DNA of 64,000 bases from the NCBI GenBank assembly GCA_024529925.1, contig JAFEUB010001541.1:57501-121500 (forward strand), read 5' to 3'. The DNA is from Ophthalmolycus amberensis. Its lineage: Eukaryota > Chordata > Actinopteri > Perciformes > Zoarcidae. The position numbers were made by a program, and so were the translations under genes. Positions 27,094 through 39,200 of the stretch are shown here, piece after piece. The notes beneath the pieces were generated by a model, which saw nothing but the letters and a program-made list of their open reading frames with translations, was not told the DNA's origin and did no database searches. The first letter of the stretch is position 1, and each line of letters opens with the position of its first letter.

Positions 27094-28065
27094 CAGTGCA
27101 TAGGCAAACCCATTGCTTTACGGCAGTGGGCTAACCAAACCAAACGAGAGTTCCTTGACACACGGGTCTTCTTCCGTGACTCCGGCGACCAGCAGAAAAC
27201 ACTAGCCACCAGGGTATATTTTAAGGACACTGACCGCCACGCACTCCTTCACAAGTCGAGCTATCACCCCAAGCACACGTACAGAGGTCTCATCAAATCC
27301 CAGCTGATCCGCTTCCACAGAATCTGCACCTTCCCGGAGCATGTGGAGGAGGCTACCAGCACCCTCTTTGGTGCGTTGAGGCTCAGGGGTTACTCGAAGC
27401 GCTTCCTCAGAAGTACTAAGGCGGAGGTCGCCGGCACCTTTAACAACAACAACACCCAGGTGCGGCCGTCCGACCTATCCCTTGTCCCCTTAATCACAAC
27501 CTTCTCAGATGGGACACACAACTTTTTAAAGACACTGAGAAGCAACTTCCAGGGGACGAGGGAGGACTGTGCCGCCCTGGTTGGGTGCCGGATGATCTCC
27601 GCCTTTCGTAGGAATAAAAATTTAAAGGATATCCTGGTCCACACTGACCTTAACAAAAAAGAGACCAGGAGGGAGGCGCTTCGAGGTTCGGAGATCGGTT
27701 TTATGCGTCTCCCCCACGTTTTTAACCCCCAGAGCAGACTCGGTTTTAACTTGGGGCATGCCCTACCACCCACAGCTTCAAATGTGGTTTATGCTCTTAG
27801 ATGCGGGGCCTGCCACAAACTGTACGTAGGGGAGACAAAGAATGAGCTACACCTGAGAATTAAGCAGCATTTTTATATGATCAATAGTGGGAATGGCACG
27901 AGTGTCCTCTATGCACATTTTAAACTCCATGGCTCACATGGTCTCCAAAGTGTGGGCCTGGAGAGCAGCGGGCAGTGGAGCAGGGCGCAGCGGCAAGCAG
28001 CGGAGAGGAAATGGATCCACAGACTGGGAACCATAGACCCCCTTGGGCTAAATGAAAAATATTAA
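27094..28065 (+). pseudogene. Second Penelope-like element, 3' half with GIY-YIG domain (PLE-B)
   Basis: An open frame follows a TGA at 27091-27093, with no start codon of its own until the ATG at 27343. It encodes the end of the PLE RT (KREFLDTRVFF), thumb-like sequence (SYHPKHTYRGLIKSQLIRFH), the conserved FRRNKNLKDILV stretch, and a GIY-YIG nuclease: VVYALRC at 148-154 and LYVGE at 160-164 of the 240-codon ATG-initiated part, with a likely catalytic Glu at 221. It ends GLNEKY at 28065. It is homologous to PLE-A but clearly divergent at protein level and more GC-rich, so it is a different lineage rather than a duplicate. The RT catalytic box is absent: the copy is 5'-truncated exactly where PLE-A ends, suggesting PLE-A inserted into or replaced its upstream part. 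Confidence 0.9.
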
Positions 28066-28880
28066 CTCCCAGTCTGTTTTTATTGGAGCCTCGCCTGCCA
28101 TCCCTTTGTCCCTTCTCTCACCCCCATTACATCTCCACCATGGTATTTCCCTTATATTATATCCATGTTTATTTATTTATTTATATTTTATATATATTCA
28201 TATATTTATACTTGTCTTTCACGTGTGGTTTTAATATATTATGCATGGTTTTATTCACCCGTTTAACTATTTTAATTGTGTATTATTGTTAAATTATTTA
28301 TTTATATTTTTAATGATCTTTTATTTATTTATTTATTTTAATCTTCCCATGTTGGAGATGCACCCTATGTCCTTCCCTCTCCCCCACAGGCAGACGAGGC
28401 CCATTTTTTAGACTCCCAACCGTGTGGCTGAAGTTGGATAGGGTTATTTGGCATAATTTTACACATTTTTCCACTTTTGTATGTTTTTACATTTTAAAGC
28501 ACTTAGTACTTAATTCATAATTTTTTTTTTAAAAAAGCACTTATTACTTATTTCATTTTTTTTAAAAGCACTTATCTATTTATTTATCTTTTCAAAGTTT
28601 TAGATGTGTGTGTGTATATACATTTATTATATGTTAAATTATCTTTTTATATAACTTATTTATATCACTGTCTTAATTTTATTTATATATTTATTGTGCC
28701 TTTTAACCTCCCTTCCCCTTTTAGCATCTCCTCTCCGTCTGTCCCGCTGGCGGTTGCTCTGCTGTCAGGCTGTTTTTAATAAAATTGTTTAATTGTTTTT
28801 TATTTCTTAGGGTTTTTATTAAAGCCTTTTTAAAGGACAGCCCCCTTGTGCCAGTGCCCCTCGTGGCCCTCTTAGGAGGG
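28066..28880 (+). other. AT-rich 3' untranslated region of PLE-B
   Basis: Very AT-rich, T-biased sequence with TTTATTTATTTA runs directly after the PLE-B stop codon, continuing to a GC-richer segment near 28850. Possible polyadenylation signal AATAAA at about 28779. Short open frames here are low-complexity and not convincing. Confidence 0.6.
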
Positions 28881-28884
28881 CCCC

Positions 28885-28909
28885 GCTCCCAATTAAACCT
28901 AACCCTAAC
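28885..28909 (+). repeat. Interstitial telomere-like CCTAACCCTAACCC motif
   Basis: Contains two head-to-tail CCTAAC/CCTAACCC units. The first 22 bp of the feature (28885-28906) recur exactly at 30087-30108 inside the PLE-C coding region, and a related string ends near 32700. Two units are too few to call a true interstitial telomere. Confidence 0.5.
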
Positions 28910-28911
28910 CC

Positions 28912-28948
28912 ATCTCCTGAAGAAGCCGACACTAGGCGAAATGTCGAG
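28912..28948 (+). ncRNA. Hammerhead-ribozyme-like motif in the PLE joint
   Basis: The core elements occur in the right order. A conserved CTGAAGA box (28917-28923) is followed by a short helix with arms GCC and GGC around a 7-nt loop, then GAAA, then a minimal helix-III turn ending in GTC. The bases just 5' of the box (TCTC) pair with those after GTC (GAGA) as helix I. PLEs are known to carry minimal type-I hammerheads in their terminal repeats, and the site lies between a PLE 3' end and a PLE 5' end as expected. One extra A sits at the base of helix II, so activity is uncertain. Confidence 0.55.
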
Positions 28949-29550
28949 ACCGCTCTCTCTCCTTTTTAATTTTTTTATGGCAAGCTTTTAAACTTTGTAT
29001 TTTTAAAGTCTAGATCTTTTAAAGCTGGGACAGCGATTGCCCTTTTAGCCACCTAAACCCACACGATCGCTGCACATCTTGGAAATCGCAGCTAAGAAGG
29101 CTTGGAGCAGGACAAGGCCGAGGGTGAGTCACCTGAATTCGAACAGCAAGAGTGTGCACACTGAAGACATCTGCCAGGATTCACTGAACTCGGAGCCTTT
29201 GACTCTTTAACTGCTGAACATTACACCCTGCTGTGTATAGCTTGGAATACAAGGGGATCTACTACAACACTCTGATCCCTGAACTAGGAACTGGCTGCAA
29301 CCAGTTCCTAGTTTTAAAACCCCTTCTTTTCTTTTAGCTACAGCGTTAAAAGTACTCAAAAAGAATTGCCTTTTTCTCTTTTAACTGTTCTTTCTTTATT
29401 CTCGTCCATCTTTCTTGGATTGGTTGAATTATTTTAATTGTTTTAGTTTGTTATCCCTTTTAGCAGCTCAACAAATGACTTTTGTTTTATTTTGTGACTG
29501 AAAGTCCCACCCTGCCTCCGGGTTGGAATCGGACTGATACACGACTTCTC
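28949..29550 (+). other. PLE joint (pseudo-LTR) between PLE-B and PLE-C
   Basis: Non-coding sequence linking the 3' end of one PLE to the 5' end of the next. It includes an inverted repeat around 29284-29314 (GGAACTGG...CCAGTTCC). Identification as a pseudo-LTR is inferred from its position and the hammerhead-like motif at its start. Confidence 0.45.
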
Positions 29551-29551
29551 T

Positions 29552-30168
29552 GTGGAAGACACCGGCAATCCAACTGAAACCCCCCCCCCCCCCCCCTCTA
29601 CAACTTTTCAACTTTCTTTCCAGCTCTACAGCATGACCCACCCAGCAATAACCCTTACAAATAGATTTAATCCACTGGTTTCTGCCCCCACCGCTCTTTC
29701 CTCCCCCCCAGGGGTCAGAACCAACAGCCTTCACACACACATAAGACACCCTCAGACATTCACACACATACCAAAACCTACTTTAAAATACTTCAAGCCA
29801 TCCATCATTCAGAAATTCTTAACAACACATTTAACACCAACACATATCCACAGGGCATGATGAGGAAGGTGAAAAGACTTACCTCCTTCATCAAGCCCGC
29901 ATCACCAACTGAAATAACATATCTCAAGGTTCAGCAGAACACAGATAACTGGATGCACACAAACATGACAATACTTAGGGAACACTACGATACGGTGATT
30001 GCTTTGGGGCTGGAAACAATTCCTCTTTTTAACCAGGTCATTTTTGACAAGGCGATTCAGTGGGGGAGAGCGAGATACAGGAGGAAGCTCCCAATTAAAC
30101 CTAACCCTGCTAAACGCTTCACAATATCAGAAGATGCGGGACTGATGCTCACCCATTTCTTTATTTAG
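29552..30168 (+). pseudogene. N-terminal part of a Penelope-like element ORF (PLE-C), frameshifted and truncated
   Basis: Two overlapping frames. The first (29552-29860; a plausible start is the ATG at 29633, MTHPAITLTNRF...) is Pro/Thr/His-rich. The second (29857-30168) encodes a segment resembling the conserved N-terminal region of PLE proteins (VKRLTSFIKPASPTEITYL, NTDNWMHTNMTILREHY, KAIQWGRARYRRKLPIKP). Their junction (ATGATG at 29857, overlapping the first stop) is out of frame by one base, so either a frameshift mutation separates them or the second ATG is the real start. Similarity stops around 30110, just after the 22-bp string shared with 28885-28906; the rest of the ORF is missing. 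A stretch of about 17 C residues (29580-29596) is a possible sequencing trouble spot. Confidence 0.7.
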
Positions 30169-31330
30169 TCTTGAGTCAAATGTGAGTTTTCATCATATTT
30201 AGTTAATTTAAAGTCTTTAGTCACAGAAAACCATCACTGTTTTAGTGTAAGTCAGTGAAACTTACTGGTTTCTTTCTTTCTCTCTGTTGTTGTCATTGTT
30301 AACTTTAATGGTGCATTCAGGGCTTCCTCAGACGTCCCTGTTTCCAGACTTGAGAAATCCTTCTTCCGTCTTCGGTGTGTTCATGAGGTTTAATGCTGCG
30401 TTCCAGACAACTCGAAGGTCAAAATTTTCCCAGTCGAGATTTCCAGCCTCTTCAAGCGTTCCAACCGCTCAATGCGAAACGTAAACAAAAACCACTGCTG
30501 ACCGTGACGAACTGATGTTTCTTTGGCAGGTTAACAGTTTAACTCTCAGCAGTGCAGACGCCACATTTTTTACATTTCCTTGAATAACTTCTGTGCAGAG
30601 ATAACTTTCAGAGATAGTTGCCCATAATCTCTTCTTTAACTAGGTATATAACATGTGTGTAACATTCATTATATTACTTTCTCAGAAGTGCATTGTACGA
30701 CACGCTGCATGCTGCACTTTCTCCGTAGCCCCCCCCCTAGGGGGCTCTCGGGTGAGGAGAGTTAAAGGTCATATTTATCACATTGGTAAATATCCCCATC
30801 AGAGGTAAAAATCTCCTCCATGTGGTTTCCACATTATAACTTTTGTTGCGTTCACACAGTCATTTCAAAAGGCAGCCGGTGACATGAAGCTAAAACTTCA
30901 ACCAATCAAGTGTATTTCACTCTGCTCCGTTACGTCTAAAGAAATACCGTTAGCTAGTCAGAGTTATTTAACGTCATAACTACGTCATTAAGAGCTTGAG
31001 CTATCCTTCAACATCCATAATGTAGCTGGCAAAGCTCGGTGTTTGGTTGCATGTGTCGCTTGTAGTGTAAACAAAGTAATATGCTCTGAACTGGAAAACG
31101 TCCGATCTACTACTCAGAAAGTACAATAGTTTGTACCTGTGAACTCAGAGCGAATCTATCGACCCCGACTTCACAAAGAAGCAACTGTCTGATGTCACTC
31201 AACTATGGAAGCACACTTTTTAAATGGTAAACCATCAACTAAAGACCAAACTACAGTGTATTTGCCTTTTGTTTAATTCAAATAATACATACTATCATAT
31301 TTTAAAACCTGTTTTGCATGTTAATGGAGG
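30169..31330. other. Intergenic, no feature recognised
   Basis: AT-rich unique-looking sequence. A small C/G inverted repeat (AGCCCCC...GGGGGCT) lies near 30728-30748. No convincing ORF or RNA gene seen. Confidence 0.6.
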
Positions 31331-31354
31331 TCAAAATGGTAGCTGGCTATAGTA

Positions 31355-32575
31355 AACAATATCCTGAAAGCCATTGTACACACTCCAAACACAATTATAC
31401 ACAAACTAATATAATCAACTAGAAGATGGACCACAATATCACATATTTTTCACCATGACTCGGCGAGCTACGCACTCCGGACAAAGCTACGAACACAAGG
31501 CTAAACGCTAACACGGATAACCAATACATCCCAGAGCAAGAGAATTCGACACAGATTCCAGAGATATCTTCAGAATTTCTCTCTGTGAAACCATTATAGA
31601 GATACAGGCAACAAGCACCAGAAGAACACACCGCTCCACCGCAAAAAATCATCAATGCTTCCTCACCGTGAGCTGGTTTTCTTGAAGAGAACGGATAAAT
31701 CCCCGCTTATTTCGATTCAAATATGTCTTTGACGTATATCCTGTGTGTTTCCGAACTGTTTCCTGAAGAAAGGAGGGTCAACCAAGCATGGGGGATCGGG
31801 GGGTAGGGATTTCACTTTTCTGCATATCCGTTTTTACGCTCGGCGAGGCACGGCACATTTTTGATTTTGACTGGCTAACGATTCTGTCAATCAAGCCCAC
31901 GTTACCCCCACTCATTTCTATCGACTATGGCGCGTCGAAGGAGGGCTCATTCACTGGAATCGACCAATCATAGGCTGAGATAAGTCCACATACACACAGG
32001 AAAACTGCAGTCAGACAAGGATGGATCCATGGTTCACAGGCTTAGAGAGGATTCAGGCTCTCAAAATGATGCCAAACTGCTGTATTTGGATAGATTGAAC
32101 ACTATTAGTGATAAAACAAGTGAAATATATAGTTATATAGTGTATAAAATTACAATGGAACAGCTGGTTCCAAAATTACAATTTTGCTTGACCTCGCCTT
32201 ACCTCTCTGTACTAAAACCTCTCTAACGTTCTGCTTCACTTCATCAAACTCAGAATTTGCATATAGACTGTTGACATGTTGTGCTATGATTTGGGTGATG
32301 TTTTAGACTTGCAGCTGCATCATTCCAAGAAATAATAACAATAAAAGGGCTTTTTTTTCAGGCGAACCTGAAACTTGAGCTGTGTGCCATCTTCATTTAC
32401 TCTTAACCAGTAACATATACACTGATATTTACACATCTGAACAAATCGCACAAGTGTTATCTTTATTATGACATCAAAATTATTCAAATAGACCTTGTAG
32501 TTAGAGAAATACACTCTTTTTAGTATGGGTATGCAATTTTCAAGCAGATGCCTAAAAATAGGGCTAGGGCCCAAC
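31355..32575. repeat. Dispersed repeat, copy 1 (ends shared with 59490-60690)
   Basis: The left part (about 31355-31430, with ACACAATTATACA and CTAGAAGAT) and the right part (about 32020-32575, with a TTTCAGG-CGAA-CCTGAAA hairpin at 32356-32373 and a terminal CCTAAAAATAGGGCTAGGG) match another copy at 59490-60690 in the same orientation. The middle portions do not match by eye. No transposase ORF is present, so this is probably a non-autonomous transposable element; its class and termini are not established. Confidence 0.6.
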
Positions 32576-32699
32576 TTAAGCAAACATATGCTCCCATGAA
32601 GGAATACTCAAAGATCTTTTTTAGAATAATGTTCCCCTTGTGCCCGTGCCCCCGTGACCTCCACCAGGAGGCCACGTCCCCACCCAAACCTAACCCTAA

Positions 32700-35600
32700 C
32701 TGTTAACATGGAAACAATGCAGATAGAAAGTCAATGAGGATCTTTTACTATGGTGGACAAACAATCCCAGGTTCAACAGAAATACGTTTTGATTGAACAC
32801 GGGACTTTCACCCAGGAGACCAATGTTTGTGTCACACGTGAAACCAAAAGTCAATGGTGATTTATTTTAAATGCTATAGACTACACAAGTTAAGTTTTGT
32901 AACAAACGGATCCTAGTTACCCCAAACCACAATCTTTTCTTTCCTAAACCTTACCAAGTAGTTTTTGTAGCCTAAACGTAATTTCTGTGGTGGCGGAACA
33001 TAATGTTTTCGTTAAGAGGTTGTGATCATTTCACGTATTTCTGTGTTTCATGTTTTCTGTGTGATCACATTGTGAATTTCACAGCGAATAAACAGTTTTA
33101 CTGCTTATTATTTGTGTTAACTATTTCATACACTGGTTATCAACAGAAGCAAATCTTTACAAAACTGTGTGATCAGACCAATAAATGGAAAAACACATTT
33201 GCAAAGGAAACCTTAGTTACAACAGAAGAAATGAATGTAGCAGTTAAACCACATGAATGTCAGTCTGACATATCGCTCTCAAACAAGAACAAAGTCATCA
33301 ATCCTGAACCCGCTGATTGATCCTGACCCATTTCAGATCCCTCCTGTCGTCATTAACCGGGTCGTAACAGCTGATGTTGGATTCATGGTCGTCCACGTCC
33401 TCCCTTCAGGTGAATGATGAGTGACGGAAATGAGCCATTCATTCTCCTGTGAAACACATCCAGTGACAGGAAGCGAGACGTTTTCTCACTGTAGGAGCTT
33501 TGTGCGTCTGAGGACATTGAAAGAAATAATTTGAGGAAGGTAGAAGTGGAAATAATTACACAGTGTAAGTTTTCTCACGGCTGCAGCCCACACACGAACC
33601 AGGAGGAGAAACACCTCCGACCAGCCGAAGGCTGAGAGTTTACAGAGGAAACACAGTATTTTATCTCAAATCTTCAGTCTCTTATCAGCTGTTTTCACCA
33701 GATCAGTGTGTCATTCTGTGTCTGAGGTCTCAGAAATAAAGTGCATTTAAGAAAAATTATATTTATCCATAAATTGAAGCTCCACGATGAAGCTAGTTTT
33801 GTTTCACAGTTCTGGAACCTGCAATTTTATTTTCTATTAAACATTAAAAACGTAAATGTTTTCACCTTTACCTGCAGGAATGGAATATAATCTGCTTCTG
33901 TTTAAATTGATAACTTTAATCAGGAAAGCTGAAAATAAAAACAGGCTTTTAATAATGGATGAAATAAGGAGAAAGAGTCAAAGATCATATTGCAGATAAT
34001 GTCAGTAATAAAATATTACCAGTAAAATACAAATACATCATGATATTATCAGTCTATTAAAATCTTAAAACACACATGGGTTTGATTCTAAATGAACAGA
34101 ATGAAACATGTTTGTTTTTCAGTACAAACAGAAGTAAAGTCAGTGAACCTGCAGCAGCTGTTTCCACTGAGGAGCTCTTCTCTCTGATTGAGCTGTTGAT
34201 CTCTGGAACGTTGCGGAGGATTCCTCAACTTGTTTTCTTAAGACTCAAATCTTACAGTTTTATATGTTAAATATCTTGAATCAGTGGCAGTTTTTACAAT
34301 AAAATAAAATATCTTTAACTTTTAGAATCTAACAGCTTGAGAGGATCGACACATTAAAAAACATTAAAGCTACCTGTGGTAGTATTTCACTGTGTGGTAT
34401 TAGTACTTTTACTGTAACAGAGTATTTTTATTCGATGTTTGCTCATGAACGAGTAAATTCCTGGACTTCACTGTCAGTCAGTTTGTGTTTGTTGTCGTCC
34501 ATTTTGAACATTTGTTTGTGTTTTGGGTTCTCTGTTGTTTACACGACTTAACAGATTTAAAAAAATGGCCGATGTCATCGCTGCATGCATTCACACGTAC
34601 AACCCTTCACTCAAAAATTGTCTAGTTTCCCCAGAGGCTAAATTGTCCTCAGTCTGCTAGCCAATGGGATCCGAGATGAGCAATGTGCAGACTGTCTAGC
34701 TTCATTAAGCACCTTCACGCTCCTAAGAGGATAAACCATTTCCATTTTGAGCGCCATGCTCAGGAATAAAATGTCCACTCAACATTCATCATAGAAGCGA
34801 CAACGAGCAACAGTTACTCTTCCTAATCTTTTTAATTTATTCATATTTATACTTTGTACATTTTGTTTCTGTTTTCTCTTCGGATAAATAAAGTTTAACT
34901 TGTCGTATTTAGTTTTGCACAATTGCGTTTTCTCCGAGTGAAATCTGTGCTCATCTAAATGTGATTCTGTAGTTTGATAGACATAAATCTTTGACCCTCA
35001 GCATCCTGGAGCCGGACTCCTTCTGCCTCTCCCTCACAATCACAACAAGGAAGAGGACCTTTCAGCGCGGAGCTCCACACCCAGAGAGAGAGACCCGAGT
35101 CGGGGTGGATCACTCGCACCACGTCCTGGAGCCTGGAGGACGGTTTCATTACAGCTCTGCAGGAAACAAATGATACAAGACAGAAAATATGCTGGTTTAC
35201 TGAACAAATCCTGCATTCAACCAGTTCAAACCAGATTCAATGTAACAAACTCACATTTAACACAAATGTCATGTTCGACTTTTATCCAAACTAAGGGTTA
35301 AATCTGTTATTACAAGATGTTTGGCAGCAAATCTGACACTCAAACTATAAAAACTTTAACCATGCAGCATATTTTTCCAACAAGCTAACAGCTGTTTAGC
35401 ATCTCTTTACTCATAGTTCTCCGTTCTCCTTTTTTCTCATCTTCAGTCGCTGTTTTCTATTTAAAATGAATTTACTTACAAAACATTTACACTCATTTGT
35501 ATTTCTGAATATAAGATTATATTTCTATCATAATAAACTGAAGATATTTGTGTTTTGGACTGTTGGTTGGATGTCTCTTGTTGTTCGGACAAAACAAAAC

Positions 35601-35826
35601 ATTTGATGACGTGATCTTGGACGTTTTATACACCTAAATGATTATTTTAATTTTATAGACCCAATGAGCAAACCTGATGATTAGATATGCCAATCATTTA
35701 TCATCTATAATTAAAATAGTTGTTGGTTGCAGGAGTTAAAATAACACCAAAGTTTAAATCATTTATTTTTGTTTTCTCTTAACGCTTGTGTCATGTAATA
35801 TTTTAAAAAGTTCATTGTGCAATCAG
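32700..35826. other. Intergenic, no feature recognised
   Basis: AT-rich sequence with only short open frames lacking recognisable domains (for example 33003-33320). No tRNA, rRNA or clear transposon coding remnants were seen. Confidence 0.55.
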
Positions 35827-35940
35827 GGCAGCAGAAAATCCAAGAGCAACAGTCTTCAGGACAGATACAGGAGAACATTCCTGCTCTCTGCAATAAGACT
35901 TTACAATAAATCACGTCTGAACAGATCATCCTCCACATAA
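35827..35940 (+). pseudogene. C-terminal remnant of a LINE ORF2
   Basis: A 38-codon frame ending in TAA encodes KSNSLQDRYRRTFLLSAIRL followed by YNKSRLNRSSST. This resembles the C-terminal tail of fish non-LTR retrotransposon ORF2 proteins. It is followed directly by a 3' UTR-like sequence ending in ATCT repeats, so this is a 5'-truncated LINE insertion. Everything upstream, including the RT, is missing. The clade (L2/CR1-like or Rex-like) cannot be settled from so short a piece. Confidence 0.65.
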
Positions 35941-36229
35941 CTACTCACCGCTACACCGCTGTTTGCTGGGGTTGATCTTTGCACTACTGTTTTTCACCTA
36001 GTTAGTTAATTTAACACTATTCTATTTCATTGTATATACTGTGCATTTTTGTTGTTTTATATTCTATATTCTGATATTTAATATGTCCTACTCTGTTATT
36101 CTATTGTGTATATATTGTGCATTTTTTAACACTTAATATTTTGGTTACTCTGTTACTTTGCTTCTTGTCTTGCTGCTGTAACATACACATTTCCCCCTGG
36201 GGATGAATAAAGTACATATCTATCTATCT
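35827..36229 (+). mobile_element. 5'-truncated LINE with (ATCT)n tail
   Basis: Consists of the ORF2 C-terminal remnant, about 290 bp of T-rich 3' UTR, the string CCCCCTGGGGATGAATAAAG and a short TATCTATCTATC tail. A microsatellite-type tail rather than poly(A) is characteristic of several fish LINE clades. Confidence 0.65.
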
Positions 36230-39200
36230 TCCTCCTGCTCTCAGGTAGAGCGGTGATTTCAAAATAAGATACGATTGTTGAGGTGAATAATTCATGTGTG
36301 GAGGAGGAGAGGAGTTAGATGGGGAAACAGATGGATTCATTACATGAGGAGAAAAATCCAGTTTGTTCTCTCTGTCCTGAAGTTTAAAAATGATGCAGAG
36401 AGATTCAGTATCAGCACCGTAACCTAATAATAGGACTACTTTACGAAGAGGAGGATATATTTAGAGTTGTTTTGGGTGGAGGACGAATCTGTCAGCGCTC
36501 CTCACTAATGAACTGTTTCCAGAAAATCAGTGTCTCTGTTTGGTTTATCTGAGGACAAACCAGGCGATTTAAATAATTGAATTATACCCTGATGACTGAT
36601 CTCTAAACGGTTTGTTCTGGTTTCCATCGAGGACACAACAACTTTATTCATTTATAGGTTTCTGAAAAATACGGAAGCCTGAGAACGGCCACGCTCGCAT
36701 GAATTTTTATGTCTTTATCTTGAGATAACAACGCCTGTTTTCTTGTGATTGGGTTGATTTGTGTTTAGGGAGTCTGGCTCATTTGGTCAAACCTGATTTT
36801 AAGCTTCAAGATAACAACTCAGTGATTCATAACTGAACAGTGAGTTGAGGCTTAAATGCGTCATTGTTGCCTTGACTTTCTTATTTATTTGAAGTCTTCT
36901 CCGTATAAAAAAGGTCTTTCAATTAGAAAGACACAATACTTCTTCCTGAGTCAGACCTTGACTGAAGTACAGTCTGATGTTGATCACAAATAATAATAAT
37001 AAGGGTAATAATTTGATGTTTTACCTTAAATAAGTTGTGCATGCTAGCACTCCTGATCTCCAATAAACAGTATCAGTAATAAAAATAAATTGCCCTTTTG
37101 TTTTCTCGTGATGACGAGTTGATTATGTTGTTTTCTTGAGATATTGGCATTAAAAAAGTCCACAAAATGATGCATGATAATTATTATCCTCTATTGTACA
37201 CCACTACAGTAGTTCCCAAAAACCAGATGCACAATATTATAACAGGAGCCATTCTGCAGCTTAATGAATACTTTTGATACTTTAAGTACATTATGCTGCT
37301 TTATTACTTTTGTACTTCTATTTTGAATTTTGAATGCACAACCTTTACTGTGGAGTTATCTGCAGAAAAGATCAGGCTGATGGATAATGAGATATTTGCC
37401 ATGGCCAGACAGACACACACACACACGAGTGAAACATTATCTCCCCACAGACAATTAGTTTTAATAGTTTTGGACAATTTCCCGAAACGATGAGAATCCA
37501 AAACTAAACCCAAGAATTTTAACTTGTTGACTTGCTCTGTTTTCTTTTGATCGTATCTTCTTGTAAATCACAGACAGAGATGACGTCACCTCTGTCAGCA
37601 GGTGTAAGTCAGCTGTACGTGCCTCTCTGTTTTCAGATGGGTGTGTGATCTCAGCTGTCATCACGCGATTATCACCTCATCAACCAATCAAATCAGACTG
37701 TTTACCATGATGTCATCCTCACAGAGGGTATTAATAAAGGGTTAGGCTTCTTACATCAGGTTGTGAGTCCGACAGGAAGCCGACATCAAAGCTGGATGAA
37801 ATGAACCGTTTGGACCAAAGCTGGTTCACGTTTTTAGTGATTTAAACCACAAAGATATAAAAAGAATCTGAACAGCAGAAACAAGGAAACATGAAGGAGT
37901 TTGAAGAATCACGTTGGGATGTTTCATCATTTTATGCCGAACGACGACAACATGAAGAGTTCATCTTTATTTTAGTGATGTGAAGAAAAGTGAAAGCAAA
38001 AGTGCTCTTTAAAGTTCTTATTATACAATATAAAAATTTCAGATGGGAATTGGAATTACATTAAATGTGCTCAAAGCAAAACTATAATAATAATAATAAT
38101 CTATAGTGTGCTTCACAGAAGGCAACAAATTAGCATCAATTATGAAATAAAAATTAAAAACAGGAACAACAAAAAGCTGAATTTTACAGACTCTCGCTTC
38201 CGAAAATTAGCAGTTAAAACATTTAAAATATTTGAAATACTGAAAGAAGTTGACGCTTCAGTACAGGTGAGAACACTAAATAAAGTTGAAGTGTAAAGGG
38301 ACAACCAGCAGACTTAAGACAAACACAGAAGGAAGTCAAACAGGATTCATTTCCACAAACCAGAAGTTGAAGACTTAGTTGAGGTGAAAGCACTGATAAA
38401 AGTTAAATAAAGTTCAACCATTGAAAGCAGTTGAAGTGGCGGTCCAAACACAAGTGTGGCAGTGGAAATAGAAGTTGAAGCGTCAGCTAAGGTGAAAACA
38501 GTGACAAGGCTGTGTCAGAACTGTGTAAATTAAAATATTCACTTGAGTTTCAAGCACTGAAAGCAGTTGAAGTGAAAGTGATTTTCTGAGATGGAAAGCA
38601 GGCGTTCATCTGAATGCAGTTCAAGTGGAAAACCTGAACGATGTCAGCTGAAGAACTGAACGCAGTTGAGGGACATAGACAACCTAGACAATATATATAT
38701 AACAGCAGCTTTAACCTGTGATGTAACTGCAGCTCGTCTCCACAGCGCGGCGTTCAGACCCGTGACGTCTGCCGAGGATCCCCCCGCTCTGCTGCGCTGC
38801 TGGACCTTATGAATGAACAAGTGTTTCATGTGGAAATTGTTATTCTAACCACATACATAAGTGTTTCAGGGCTGTTATGGAAAAGTAATTGGCGCAATTA
38901 CAGAGGAAGGGGACATGTGTCAGAGGGTCTGGGGCTTTCCCAGAACACAAAGTTTCCTCTGCAGAGATCTGCTGCAGCTACGTGGAAACAACACATCTGA
39001 ATTTAGAACAGGGTAAAAATATTTACTGAAGGTGAAAATGTGAAACTTTCTGCAGGTTGTTTCGTGATAGTCTTCAGTACGTAAACAAGCTTTTCTGAGT
39101 ATGAATACGCTTTGAAAGATGAGGAAAACACAAAAGAATTAGCTGATAATTGTGGAGCACATCAACCAAAGTCTACATACTTTTAAAATGCTTCATCTGC

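Noticed and set aside
33003..33320. 105-codon frame as a possible gene
   Set aside because: AT-rich codon content, no motif, isolated in intergenic DNA.
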